From the NCBI GenBank assembly GCA_905233275.1, contig CAJODR010000007.1:1-64000 (forward strand): 64,000 nucleotides of DNA, written 5' to 3'. Under the pieces are notes generated by a model. It saw only the letters and a program-made list of their open reading frames with translations. It was not told the origin of the DNA and searched no databases. The number at the start of each line of letters is the position of its first letter. The stretch's first letter is position 1. The translations under genes were made by a program, and so were the position numbers. Source of the stretch: an uncultured Bacteroidales bacterium. GTDB lineage: Bacteria; Bacteroidota; Bacteroidia; Bacteroidales; UBA932. Below are positions 50,291 through 57,384 of this stretch, piece after piece.

Positions 50291-50710
50291 ATGGATATCC
50301 GCGTCAATCCCTATTATCTTAAGGCACAGGAGTTTATTGCCGGCAATGACCTGAAGGCGATGCCGAATGGCACTCATGTCATCGAGGAGGGGCTCTTATG
50401 GGTCAATATCGTCGAGGGCATAAAGCATCCCCTCGCCGAGGCCAAGATGGAGGCCCATGATGCCTATTACGACATTCACATTCCGCTGACGGCCGAGGAG
50501 ACTTACGGTACAAAACCGCGCGTGGAGTGCACTGAGCCCGAGGGTGAATTCAATACGAAGGATGATTTCATCCTCTTCGGAGATGCACCTGCGGTGGTGA
50601 CGACCGCCCAGCCTGGAGAGCAGACCATATTCGGTCCTGAAACCGCACATGCGCCGCTAATCGGCGAGGGACCTCTCAAGAAGGCGATTTTCAAGATCAA
50701 AGTCCTTTGA
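50291..50710 (+). CDS. YhcH/YjgK/YiaL-family protein
   Basis: A 139-residue cupin-like protein of the YhcH/EbgC family (DUF386). Family members affect sugar and sialic-acid catabolism and some act as anomerases; the role here is unknown. Signature residues include the HVIEEGLLWVNIVEG start, EAHDAYYDIHIPLTAEE with the metal-binding Glu/His set, and ETAHAPLIGEGPLKKAIFKIK with the late His and Lys. ATG 50291 is chosen over a GTG at 50288. Its stop overlaps the uvrA start as TGATG. Confidence 0.88.
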   Translation: MDIRVNPYYLKAQEFIAGNDLKAMPNGTHVIEEGLLWVNIVEGIKHPLAEAKMEAHDAYYDIHIPLTAEETYGTKPRVECTEPEGEFNTKDDFILFGDAPAVVTTAQPGEQTIFGPETAHAPLIGEGPLKKAIFKIKVL

Positions 50711-53496
50711 TGAGGGAGTATATCAAAATAAGAGGTGCGAGAGCCAATAATCTTGCGGGAATCGATGTCGACATTCCCCGCGGGGAATTCGTCGTGGTGA
50801 CGGGACTCAGCGGGAGCGGCAAGTCGTCGCTGGCATTCGATACCATTTACGCTGAGGGGCAGAGGCGCTACATGGACACGCTGTCCACGTACGCCAAGCA
50901 CTTCATGGGGATATTGGAAAAACCTGACGTTGAGGACATTGAGGGGCTCAGCCCAATCATTGCGATCGAGCAGAAAACGACGGGGACCAACCCCAGGTCG
51001 ACGGTAGGCACCATCACAGAGGTTTACGATTTCCTGAGGCTGCTGTATGCGAAGGCGTCGCGGGCTTATTCGCCGGAATCCGGCGTGGAGATGGTGCGCT
51101 ATACGGACGAGCAGATTGTGGACCTGATACTGAACAGGTACGCCGGACGGAAGTGTATTCTGATGGCTCCGCTGGTACGCGGGCGAAAGGGCCATTACAA
51201 GGAGCTGTTTGACCAGCTCCGGAGGCGGGGATATACTGAGGTGCGTATTGACGGAGATATTCAGGATCTTGCCGAAATCGATGCCTTGGACCGCTACAAG
51301 GTGCATTTCATTGAGCTCGTAGTGGACAAGCTGAGGCCTGAGCAGGGAGATTTGCAGCGGGTGCGCAATTCGGTCGTGACCGCACTCGGCGCCGGCAAGG
51401 GATCGGTCGCGCTTCTCGACGTGGAGACGGGCGATATCAGCCATTATTCCAAGCATTTGGTGGATCCGGTGACGGGCATTTCCCTGCAGGAGCCGCAGCC
51501 GCATACATTTTCGTTCAATTCGCCGGAAGGCTACTGCCCTCATTGCAAGGGACTTGGTACCATCGTCGACGTGAGTATCGACAGTATCATTCCGGACCGG
51601 AGCAAGTCTATCGCCGACGGCGGAATAGTGCCCCTCGGCAAGGTTCGCGAGAATCGCAAATTCGACATAATCCGCTCTATAGCAAGAAAATACAACTTCT
51701 CCCTATACGATCCGATTGCTGCTCTTCCGGACGAGGCCATTATGCTTCTGGTCTATGGCTCCGAGGAGCTTTTCCGCGTCGGTGACGGGATCTCGTCCGA
51801 GATGGAGGCATTCGGCGGAGTTGTTTCGGATATCGAGGACAAGGTCACCTGCCCCGACTGCAAAGGATCGCGCCTGAGGCCGGAGACACGCTGCTTCCGG
51901 ATTGACGGCAAGACTATCGACGAAGTGGCGTCGCTTGAGATAAGTGAGCTCCGCGCATGGCTGGACAAGGTGCCCGAGTCTATGACAGACAGGGAGAATG
52001 CGATTGCGCGCGACATCCTCAAGGAGCTCCGCGAACGGGTCCAGTTCATGCTCGACGTCGGTCTGGACTATCTTTCACTCGACCGTGCAACAGCCTCCCT
52101 ATCAGGAGGCGAATCACAGCGAATCCGACTCGCCACCCAGATCGGCTCCAAACTCGTCAACGTGCTATACATCCTCGACGAGCCGTCCATTGGACTTCAT
52201 CAGAGTGACAACCGCAAGTTGATTTCGTCGCTCAAAAAGTTGCGCGACGAGGGCAATTCCGTGATGGTCGTGGAGCACGATGCAGAGACCATGCTAAATG
52301 CCGACTGGCTCGTCGATGTCGGCCCCGGCGCGGGTGAAAAAGGCGGCCGGATATGCCTGAGCGCACCTCTGGGGGCACTTCTGAGAGACGAGCCGATGTC
52401 GAAGGATACGGCGTCCCATGTTGTTGTCGGCCCATCCGTTACGCTGGATTACCTCCGTGGTCATTCCTCGATAGAGGTCCCCTCCATTCGCCGCGAAGGG
52501 ACAGGCAAAACCATCAGGCTGCTGGACGCCAGCGGCAACAATCTGAAGAATCTCGACGTCTCATTCCCTCTTGGCTGCTTCATCGGGGTGGCCGGAGTCA
52601 GTGGCAGCGGCAAGTCTTCGCTCGTCTCCGAGACGCTGATTCCGGTGCTCAAGCGCCAGTTCTACCGCAGCAAGGAAAAGCCTTTGCCGTACCGGGACAT
52701 CGAGGGGCTCGAGAATATCGACAAGCTCATTGAAATCGACCAGAGCCCCATCGGGCGTACGCCGAGGAGCAATCCCGCGACGTTCACGGGGGTATTCGGC
52801 GATATTCGCCAACTGTTTGAAGACACTCCCGACGCCAAGGTCCGGGGGTTCAAGGCCGGCCGGTTCTCCTTCAATGTCGAAGGCGGCCGCTGCGAGGAAT
52901 GCAAAGGCGCCGGCATCAAGGTCATAGAAATGAATTTCCTTCCCTCGGTGCATGTCCCGTGCGACCGCTGCCGGGGAAAACGCTACGGAGAGGAGACGCT
53001 CGCCGTCCGTTACAAAGGCAAGAATATCAACGACATACTCGAAATGCCGATAGGCGAGGCATACGAGTTTTTCAAGCCGATCCCGAGGATCGCGTCCAAG
53101 CTAAAGGCCCTCGTCGACGTCGGTCTCTCATACGTGCATCTCGGCCAGTCGGCAGTAACTCTCTCAGGAGGCGAATCGCAGCGAATGAAGCTCGCCGCGG
53201 AGCTCGCCCGTCCCTCGACAGGGCGGACGCTCTATCTCCTCGACGAGCCTACGACCGGTCTCCACTTCGATGATATCAAGGTGCTTCTCAAAGTGCTCCA
53301 AAGACTTGTGGACCAGGGTAATACGGTGATAATTATCGAGCACAACCTGGACATTCTGAAGTCCGTCGACTATATCATCGACATGGGCCCCGAAGGTGGA
53401 CGTCGCGGCGGTCTCATCGTCGCTTCCGGCACTCCGGAGGACCTCGCCGCTAATCCTGCCTCCGTCACCGGACCTTATCTCAAAGAAGTATTATGA
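50710..53496 (+). CDS. uvrA: Excinuclease ABC subunit A, variant lacking the first zinc CxxC
   Basis: A 928-residue ATPase of nucleotide-excision repair that finds damaged DNA with UvrB. Two ABC modules are seen: Walker A GLSGSGKSSLAFD (about 32-44) and GVSGSGKSSLVSE, and two signature motifs (LSGGESQRIRLATQ and LSGGESQRMKLAAE) with ILDEPSIGLHQ and LLDEPTTGLHF. The C-terminal zinc module CEECKGAG...CDRCRG is complete. In the N-terminal module the usual first Cys pair before FSFNSPEGYCPHC is missing (HYSKHLVDPVTG stands there), so that zinc site is altered. Start ATG 50710 overlaps the yhcH stop; the end overlaps the HAD gene. Confidence 0.93.
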   Translation: MREYIKIRGARANNLAGIDVDIPRGEFVVVTGLSGSGKSSLAFDTIYAEGQRRYMDTLSTYAKHFMGILEKPDVEDIEGLSPIIAIEQKTTGTNPRSTVGTITEVYDFLRLLYAKASRAYSPESGVEMVRYTDEQIVDLILNRYAGRKCILMAPLVRGRKGHYKELFDQLRRRGYTEVRIDGDIQDLAEIDALDRYKVHFIELVVDKLRPEQGDLQRVRNSVVTALGAGKGSVALLDVETGDISHYSKHLVDPVTGISLQEPQPHTFSFNSPEGYCPHCKGLGTIVDVSIDSIIPDRSKSIADGGIVPLGKVRENRKFDIIRSIARKYNFSLYDPIAALPDEAIMLLVYGSEELFRVGDGISSEMEAFGGVVSDIEDKVTCPDCKGSRLRPETRCFRIDGKTIDEVASLEISELRAWLDKVPESMTDRENAIARDILKELRERVQFMLDVGLDYLSLDRATASLSGGESQRIRLATQIGSKLVNVLYILDEPSIGLHQSDNRKLISSLKKLRDEGNSVMVVEHDAETMLNADWLVDVGPGAGEKGGRICLSAPLGALLRDEPMSKDTASHVVVGPSVTLDYLRGHSSIEVPSIRREGTGKTIRLLDASGNNLKNLDVSFPLGCFIGVAGVSGSGKSSLVSETLIPVLKRQFYRSKEKPLPYRDIEGLENIDKLIEIDQSPIGRTPRSNPATFTGVFGDIRQLFEDTPDAKVRGFKAGRFSFNVEGGRCEECKGAGIKVIEMNFLPSVHVPCDRCRGKRYGEETLAVRYKGKNINDILEMPIGEAYEFFKPIPRIASKLKALVDVGLSYVHLGQSAVTLSGGESQRMKLAAELARPSTGRTLYLLDEPTTGLHFDDIKVLLKVLQRLVDQGNTVIIIEHNLDILKSVDYIIDMGPEGGRRGGLIVASGTPEDLAANPASVTGPYLKEVL

Positions 53497-54113
53497 GCAT
53501 CACCACGATAGTATTCGACATGGGCGGGGTGGTTTTCACCCTTGACCACAGGCAGGCCATCCGCCGATTCGTAGAAATCGGCGTCAGCAACGCCCCGGAA
53601 TACATTAATCCATACCACCAGGAAGGCATTTTCGGTGAATTGGAACAAGGTCTGATTACTACCGAGGAGTTCCGTGAGCGACTCAGCGCTGCCTGCGGCA
53701 AGGAGCTCACTCTCGACGAATGTGCATACGCATGGAAAGGATTCATCGCGGACGTTCCTCCTGCGCCGCTCGTCACCATTCGCCGGCTCCGCGAGCAAGG
53801 CTACCGCACGCTTCTCCTCTCCAATACCAACGCTTTCATCACCGCGTGGGGACGATCCGGCGAATTCGACGGCCGTGGCCGCAGCATGTACCACTACTTC
53901 GATGAACTCTACTTCAGCTGCGAAGTCCGCATCATGAAGCCGGACCCGGCGATATTTCTCCACATGCTTGAAAAAGAGGGCCTCACGCCCTCCGAATGCA
54001 TATTCGTCGACGACTCCGCCGCCAACGTCGCCACCGCCCGCACCCTCGGCTTCACCACACTCCAACCCGTCTCAGGCACCGACTGGACCCCCGACCTCCT
54101 CGCCCTGCTGTAA
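53493..54113 (+). CDS. HAD-superfamily hydrolase (subclass IA)
   Basis: A 206-residue HAD phosphatase. The nucleophile motif is FDMGGVVFTLD (D-x-G with the second Asp replaced by Gly-x, as in YihX-like members), followed by LLLSNTNA (motif II), the EVRIMKPDPAIF Lys motif and CIFVDDSAANVATA (motif IV). This form fits YihX-type enzymes that dephosphorylate glucose-1-phosphate or similar sugars; the actual substrate is open. It overlaps the uvrA stop by ATGA and is followed by a hairpin at 54182. Confidence 0.87.
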   Translation: MSITTIVFDMGGVVFTLDHRQAIRRFVEIGVSNAPEYINPYHQEGIFGELEQGLITTEEFRERLSAACGKELTLDECAYAWKGFIADVPPAPLVTIRRLREQGYRTLLLSNTNAFITAWGRSGEFDGRGRSMYHYFDELYFSCEVRIMKPDPAIFLHMLEKEGLTPSECIFVDDSAANVATARTLGFTTLQPVSGTDWTPDLLALL

Positions 54114-54181
54114 TCCCTTTCGCCTAACGGTCGAAAACGGCTTCTCATTTCATTATTTTTCCGGAAAAAAGCGTCGGTACC

Positions 54182-54201
54182 GGGGCTAAAAAAGCCCCTT
54201 T
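54182..54201 (+). terminator. Short hairpin after the HAD gene
   Basis: GGGGCT and AGCCCC pair around an A-rich loop, followed by TTT. It lies 69 bp after the HAD stop and immediately before the 83-bp leader repeat. Confidence 0.55.
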
Positions 54202-54284
54202 CACTGCGCTGGAGTGCCGTTTTGTGCGATTATCCGTCTGTTTTTTCTGTAGACGGATAAATTGCTTTTTCTTTGCAGGGATGA
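54202..54284 (+). repeat. 83-bp leader repeat, copy at the 54299 lipoprotein gene
   Basis: The plus-strand copy of the RAYT leader. Here the hairpin is perfect: TTATCCGTCT and AGACGGATAA, loop GTTTTTTCTGT. It also carries TTTCTTTG and ends at ATGA (ATG 54281), like the RAYT copy. No transposase is attached to it. Confidence 0.8.
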
Positions 54285-54298
54285 TAAACACCAATAGT

Positions 54299-54730
54299 AT
54301 GAAAACAATCAAGATCATTTGCGCGGCTGCGGCCGCAATTCTCGCCCTTTCGGCGATGACTTCCTGCGAGAAGGAGTACACCGGTCCGTTCAAATTCACG
54401 ATTGAGACGCCTGACGATCCCTCTGACCGCAAACTGGCCCATCTACTGAAAGACTGCGTAATAGGCATCGCAGTCATCGAAGGCCTGACCATGCCTTATG
54501 ACGTTACGTCCGAACTGTACATCTACGATGCTGACAATAAAGAATACGTCCCTGCGGAAAGCACATACGATATGCCGAACGGCGAAAGGATGTGCCTGAA
54601 GCGAATGTGGCCCTGCAAGCTCCCCGATGCCCCAAACGGCACATACAAAGCTGCAGTAACGCTTGTCCGAAGCACAGACGGCATGACCCGCAGCGCCACC
54701 AAAGAATTCATTCTCAACCGCAATAACTAG
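54299..54730 (+). CDS. Small hypothetical lipoprotein
   Basis: A 143-residue predicted lipoprotein of unknown function (signal MKTIKIICAAAAAILALSAM, lipid Cys in TSCEKE). The mature part has a beta-rich look: FKFTIETPDDPSDRKL, TSELYIYDADNKEYV, then GTYKAAVTLVRSTDGM, ending LNRNN. It resembles the many small surface lipoproteins of Bacteroidota without a clear family. ATG 54281 in the same frame is an alternative start that would place the codons directly behind the 83-bp leader repeat. Expression probably comes from that leader. Confidence 0.7.
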   Translation: MKTIKIICAAAAAILALSAMTSCEKEYTGPFKFTIETPDDPSDRKLAHLLKDCVIGIAVIEGLTMPYDVTSELYIYDADNKEYVPAESTYDMPNGERMCLKRMWPCKLPDAPNGTYKAAVTLVRSTDGMTRSATKEFILNRNN

Positions 54731-54773
54731 AAAAAATTCTACTAAAATTATAATAATAAAATAGAAAAATCAC

Positions 54774-54781
54774 TATCTTTG
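54774..54781 (+). promoter_or_regulatory. -7 box of hicAB
   Basis: A perfect TATCTTTG, 10 bp before ATG 54792, in a very A+T-rich 60-bp gap. HicB-type antitoxins bind near such promoters, but no clear operator repeat is seen. Confidence 0.6.
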
Positions 54782-54791
54782 CGTAGCTGAA

Positions 54792-54980
54792 ATGAAATAT
54801 GACGAATTACACCGACTAATTAGACGTAATGGGTGGCAAAAGCATAGACAGCTTGGTACTAGTCATATTATTTACAGAAAGGGTAACCGAAATTACCCTG
54901 TACCATATCACAAAGGAAAAGAAGTTGGGCGGGGTTTGGCAAGTAAAATAATAAAGGAAATGGGGCTAAAACAAATATGA
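54792..54980 (+). CDS. hicA: HicA-family mRNA interferase toxin
   Basis: A 62-residue toxin of the HicA type, which cuts mRNA during translation and slows growth. It is a small dsRBD-like fold with the conserved RLIRRNGWQKHRQLGTSHIIY segment split into GW and G-T-S-H; His25 is the expected catalytic residue. VPYHKGKEVGRGLASKIIKEMG is the usual C-terminal part. It precedes and overlaps the HicB gene by 4 bp. Codon use is A+T-rich compared with neighbours, consistent with transfer. Confidence 0.9.
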   Translation: MKYDELHRLIRRNGWQKHRQLGTSHIIYRKGNRNYPVPYHKGKEVGRGLASKIIKEMGLKQI

Positions 54981-55384
54981 CAACGATTCAAGCTATTATT
55001 GAAAGGGCTTCTGACGGTACTTATACCGTTTATTGCAAAGATCAGATTTTTTCCGGGGCCGGTGCTACTATTCCCGAAGCGAAAGCAGATATGATTCGTC
55101 AGATGGAATTCTATAAGGCTACTGCATTGGAAGAAGGTTTCAAGTATCCGGCCTTTTTGGATTCAGATTATGAAATCGCCTATGAAATTGATGCTGTCAG
55201 TCTGCTGAAGTACTATGTGGGGAGTGGAATATTCTCACTTGCTGGTCTGCAGAAAGTGACAGGTATCAATCAGAAGCAACTCTGGGCTTACCTCAACGGC
55301 ACAAAACCGAGGAAAACACAGCGGGAACGTATCTCGCACGGTTTTCGAAGGTTGAATGACGATATGAGTGCGATATTCGCCTAG
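54977..55384 (+). CDS. hicB: HicB-family antitoxin with a helix-turn-helix end
   Basis: A 135-residue antitoxin. The N-terminal HicB fold (about 1-75) has IIERASDGTYTVYC, then a GATIPEAKADMIRQMEF block. The C-terminal part (about 90-130, FSLAGLQKVTGINQKQLWAYLNG) is a helix-turn-helix that should bind its own promoter. It neutralises the HicA toxin encoded just upstream with a 4-bp overlap. Its 3' end overlaps the convergent MBL gene by 4 bp. Confidence 0.88.
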   Translation: MTTIQAIIERASDGTYTVYCKDQIFSGAGATIPEAKADMIRQMEFYKATALEEGFKYPAFLDSDYEIAYEIDAVSLLKYYVGSGIFSLAGLQKVTGINQKQLWAYLNGTKPRKTQRERISHGFRRLNDDMSAIFA

Positions 55385-56043
55385 AAATCCGGCTCGTTGA
55401 AGGGCTGGAGGAAGGGGTTTGTGGTGCTTTCGCGGGCGATGGTGGTGACGGGGCCGTGGCCGGGGATGACGTCGGTGTCGCCGGGGAGGGTCATAATTCT
55501 ATTTAGAACGCTGCTGATAAGACGGTCATAGTCGCCGCCAGGGAGGTCGCTGCGGCCGATGGAGCCGGCGAAAAGGGTGTCTCCGCTGAGAAGGACGGAG
55601 TCTGATTCTGCGTAGTAGCATACACCGCCGGGGGTGTGGCCGGGAGTGGTAATTACACGGAAAGAGATGCCTGCGAGGGATAGCACTTCACCGTCCCGGA
55701 TGTCGGTCGTCTCAAAGTCGGTGTCGATGGAGACAGATGAGAAGTATTCGGCGAAAGCCGGGCTGAGGGAGACCGTCTTTTTGTCGTCGGGGTGCATGTA
55801 GACGGGAATGCCGAATCGTTTCTGAAGGAAGGCTGCGCCGAATATGTGATCGAAATGCCCATGAGTCAGAAGCACTGCGACTGGGGTCAGGCCTTCTTTA
55901 CGGAGCAGCTCCAGGAGGGCCTCACGCTCGCTTTCGTCGTACATTCCGGGGTCGGAAATGACGCACTGGGAGGACCCTTCGGCGGCCATTACCGCGCAGC
56001 ATGCCTCGAGGGGGTTGAAGTGGAACAATTTTATCCTTAGCAT
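55381..56043 (-). CDS. MBL-fold hydrolase, glyoxalase-II-like
   Basis: A 220-residue metallo-beta-lactamase-fold hydrolase. The metal motif LLTHGHFDHIFG (H-x-H-x-D-H) is followed by TTPGHTPGGVCYY, LLSGDTLFAGSIGRSDL and VIPGHGP, all in the order of the glyoxalase-II/YcbL-like family, which hydrolyses thioesters or related substrates. No role beyond that can be told. It lies alone on the minus strand, between hicAB and the kinase operon. Confidence 0.9.
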   Translation of the reverse strand: MLRIKLFHFNPLEACCAVMAAEGSSQCVISDPGMYDESEREALLELLRKEGLTPVAVLLTHGHFDHIFGAAFLQKRFGIPVYMHPDDKKTVSLSPAFAEYFSSVSIDTDFETTDIRDGEVLSLAGISFRVITTPGHTPGGVCYYAESDSVLLSGDTLFAGSIGRSDLPGGDYDRLISSVLNRIMTLPGDTDVIPGHGPVTTIARESTTNPFLQPFNEPDF

Positions 56044-56059
56044 CTTTTTGTCGGATTAC

Positions 56060-56092
56060 TTTGCAAAAATACGAAGATTTATGCTAACTTTG
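56060..56092 (+). promoter_or_regulatory. Promoter of the kinase-cytolysin unit
   Basis: A full Bacteroidota promoter: TTTG at 56060-56063, 21-bp spacer, TAACTTTG at 56085-56092. The start codon is 18 bp further on. No terminator or second promoter is visible until 59034, so both kinases and the cytolysin-like gene may be read from here. Confidence 0.7.
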
Positions 56093-56110
56093 TAAGGATT
56101 CACGGAGATT

Positions 56111-56725
56111 ATGCACATCGGTATAGCTGGAAATATTGGCGCAGGCAAGACCACTCTGACGACGATGCTCGCCGAGCATTACGGCTGGACGCCGAAATTC
56201 GAGTCCGTGACCTACAATCCCTATCTGGAAGACTACTACAAGGATATTGCCCGCTGGTCGTTCAACCTTGAGATTTATTTCCTAGAGCAGCGTTTCCAGG
56301 ATATCCTTGATATCTCCAAGTCCACCGAGACAATTATCCAGGACCGCACCATATTCGAAGGCGTGTACATATTCGTCGCCAACAATTACGCTATGGGCAA
56401 TCTCTCAAAGCGCGATTTCGAGACGTACATGCGCCTTTTCGAAATGATGATTTCGCTCGTTAAGCCGCCGGACCTGATGATTTACCTGAAGTGCTCGATT
56501 CCCCACCTTATTGAGCGGATTCAGAAGCGCGGCCGTGATTATGAGCAGTCAATGCCGATCGACTACCTCAAGGGCCTCAACGACCTCTATGACAAATTCA
56601 TCGGCGAGGATTACAAGGGCCGTGTGCTCACGATTGATGCCGACGGCCTCGACTTCCTCAACCGCCCGGAAGACTTCTCTCTCATCACGGACAAGATCGA
56701 CGCTGAACTATACGGATTATTCTAA
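56111..56725 (+). CDS. Deoxynucleoside kinase, first of a tandem pair
   Basis: A 204-residue kinase of the deoxyadenosine/deoxyguanosine kinase family, which salvages deoxynucleosides. P-loop IAGNIGAGKTTLT (5-17), the specificity Glu in KFESVTYNPYLEDYY, the DR motif in IIQDRTIFEG and the lid with IQKRGRDYEQ are all present. The protein is similar along its whole length to the next gene (56737-57357), with 11 bp between them. Tandem paralogues of this family in lactobacilli form heterodimers with different base preference, and the same is plausible here. Confidence 0.92.
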   Translation: MHIGIAGNIGAGKTTLTTMLAEHYGWTPKFESVTYNPYLEDYYKDIARWSFNLEIYFLEQRFQDILDISKSTETIIQDRTIFEGVYIFVANNYAMGNLSKRDFETYMRLFEMMISLVKPPDLMIYLKCSIPHLIERIQKRGRDYEQSMPIDYLKGLNDLYDKFIGEDYKGRVLTIDADGLDFLNRPEDFSLITDKIDAELYGLF

Positions 56726-56736
56726 AAAACAATAAT

Positions 56737-57357
56737 ATGCACATCGCAGTAGCAGGAAATATCGGCAGTGGCAAGACCACTCTGACCAAGATGCTGGCCG
56801 CCCATTACGGCTGGACGCCCAAATTCGAATCGGTAGATTTCAACCCTTACCTCGCTGACTTCTACGAGGATATGGAGAGATGGTCGTTCAATCTTCAGAT
56901 TTACTTCCTCAACAAGCGCTTCAAGGACGTCGTCGAAATCTCCAAGCAGGACGAAATCATCATCCAGGACCGCACCATCTACGAGGACGCGCGCATATTC
57001 GCCCCCAATCTCCACGGCATGGGCCTCATGTCGAGCCGCGACTTCGAAAACTACTGCGACCTCTTCGACCTGATGATGTCGCTCGTCAATCCGCCGGACC
57101 TCCTGATCTACCTGCGCTCCAGCATTCCCAACCTGATCGCCCAGATCCAGAAGCGTGGCCGCGAATACGAACGCTCCATCCGCATCGACTACATCACCGG
57201 CCTCAACCAGCGCTACGAGGACTGGATCAAGGACTACAAGCACCACCTCCTCGTCATCGACGTCGACAAGATCAAATTCGAAAACAGCCCCGACGACTTC
57301 CGCCTCGTCACCGACAAGATCGACGCCGAACTCTACGGCCTCTTCCCCGCAGAATAA
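56737..57357 (+). CDS. Deoxynucleoside kinase, second of a tandem pair
   Basis: A 206-residue paralogue of the preceding gene. It has the P-loop VAGNIGSGKTTLTK, KFESVDFNPYLADFYED, IIQDRTIYEDA and the lid IQKRGREYERS. The two differ most in the DRTI(F/Y)E segment and the last third, which could change base choice. The sequence is more C-rich at third positions than its twin (CGC, CTC, GAC), so the copies have diverged in codon use as well as protein. It ends 27 bp before the cytolysin-like gene. Confidence 0.92.
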   Translation: MHIAVAGNIGSGKTTLTKMLAAHYGWTPKFESVDFNPYLADFYEDMERWSFNLQIYFLNKRFKDVVEISKQDEIIIQDRTIYEDARIFAPNLHGMGLMSSRDFENYCDLFDLMMSLVNPPDLLIYLRSSIPNLIAQIQKRGREYERSIRIDYITGLNQRYEDWIKDYKHHLLVIDVDKIKFENSPDDFRLVTDKIDAELYGLFPAE

Positions 57358-57384
57358 CAATAATTAACTAATAACCAAATAATT

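Noticed and set aside
54224..54298. Conserved short peptide frame across the two 83-bp leader copies (RLSVCFFCR and FFAGM)
   Set aside because: The similarity in one frame follows from DNA identity of the repeat; mismatches change residues freely, so a conserved leader peptide is not supported.
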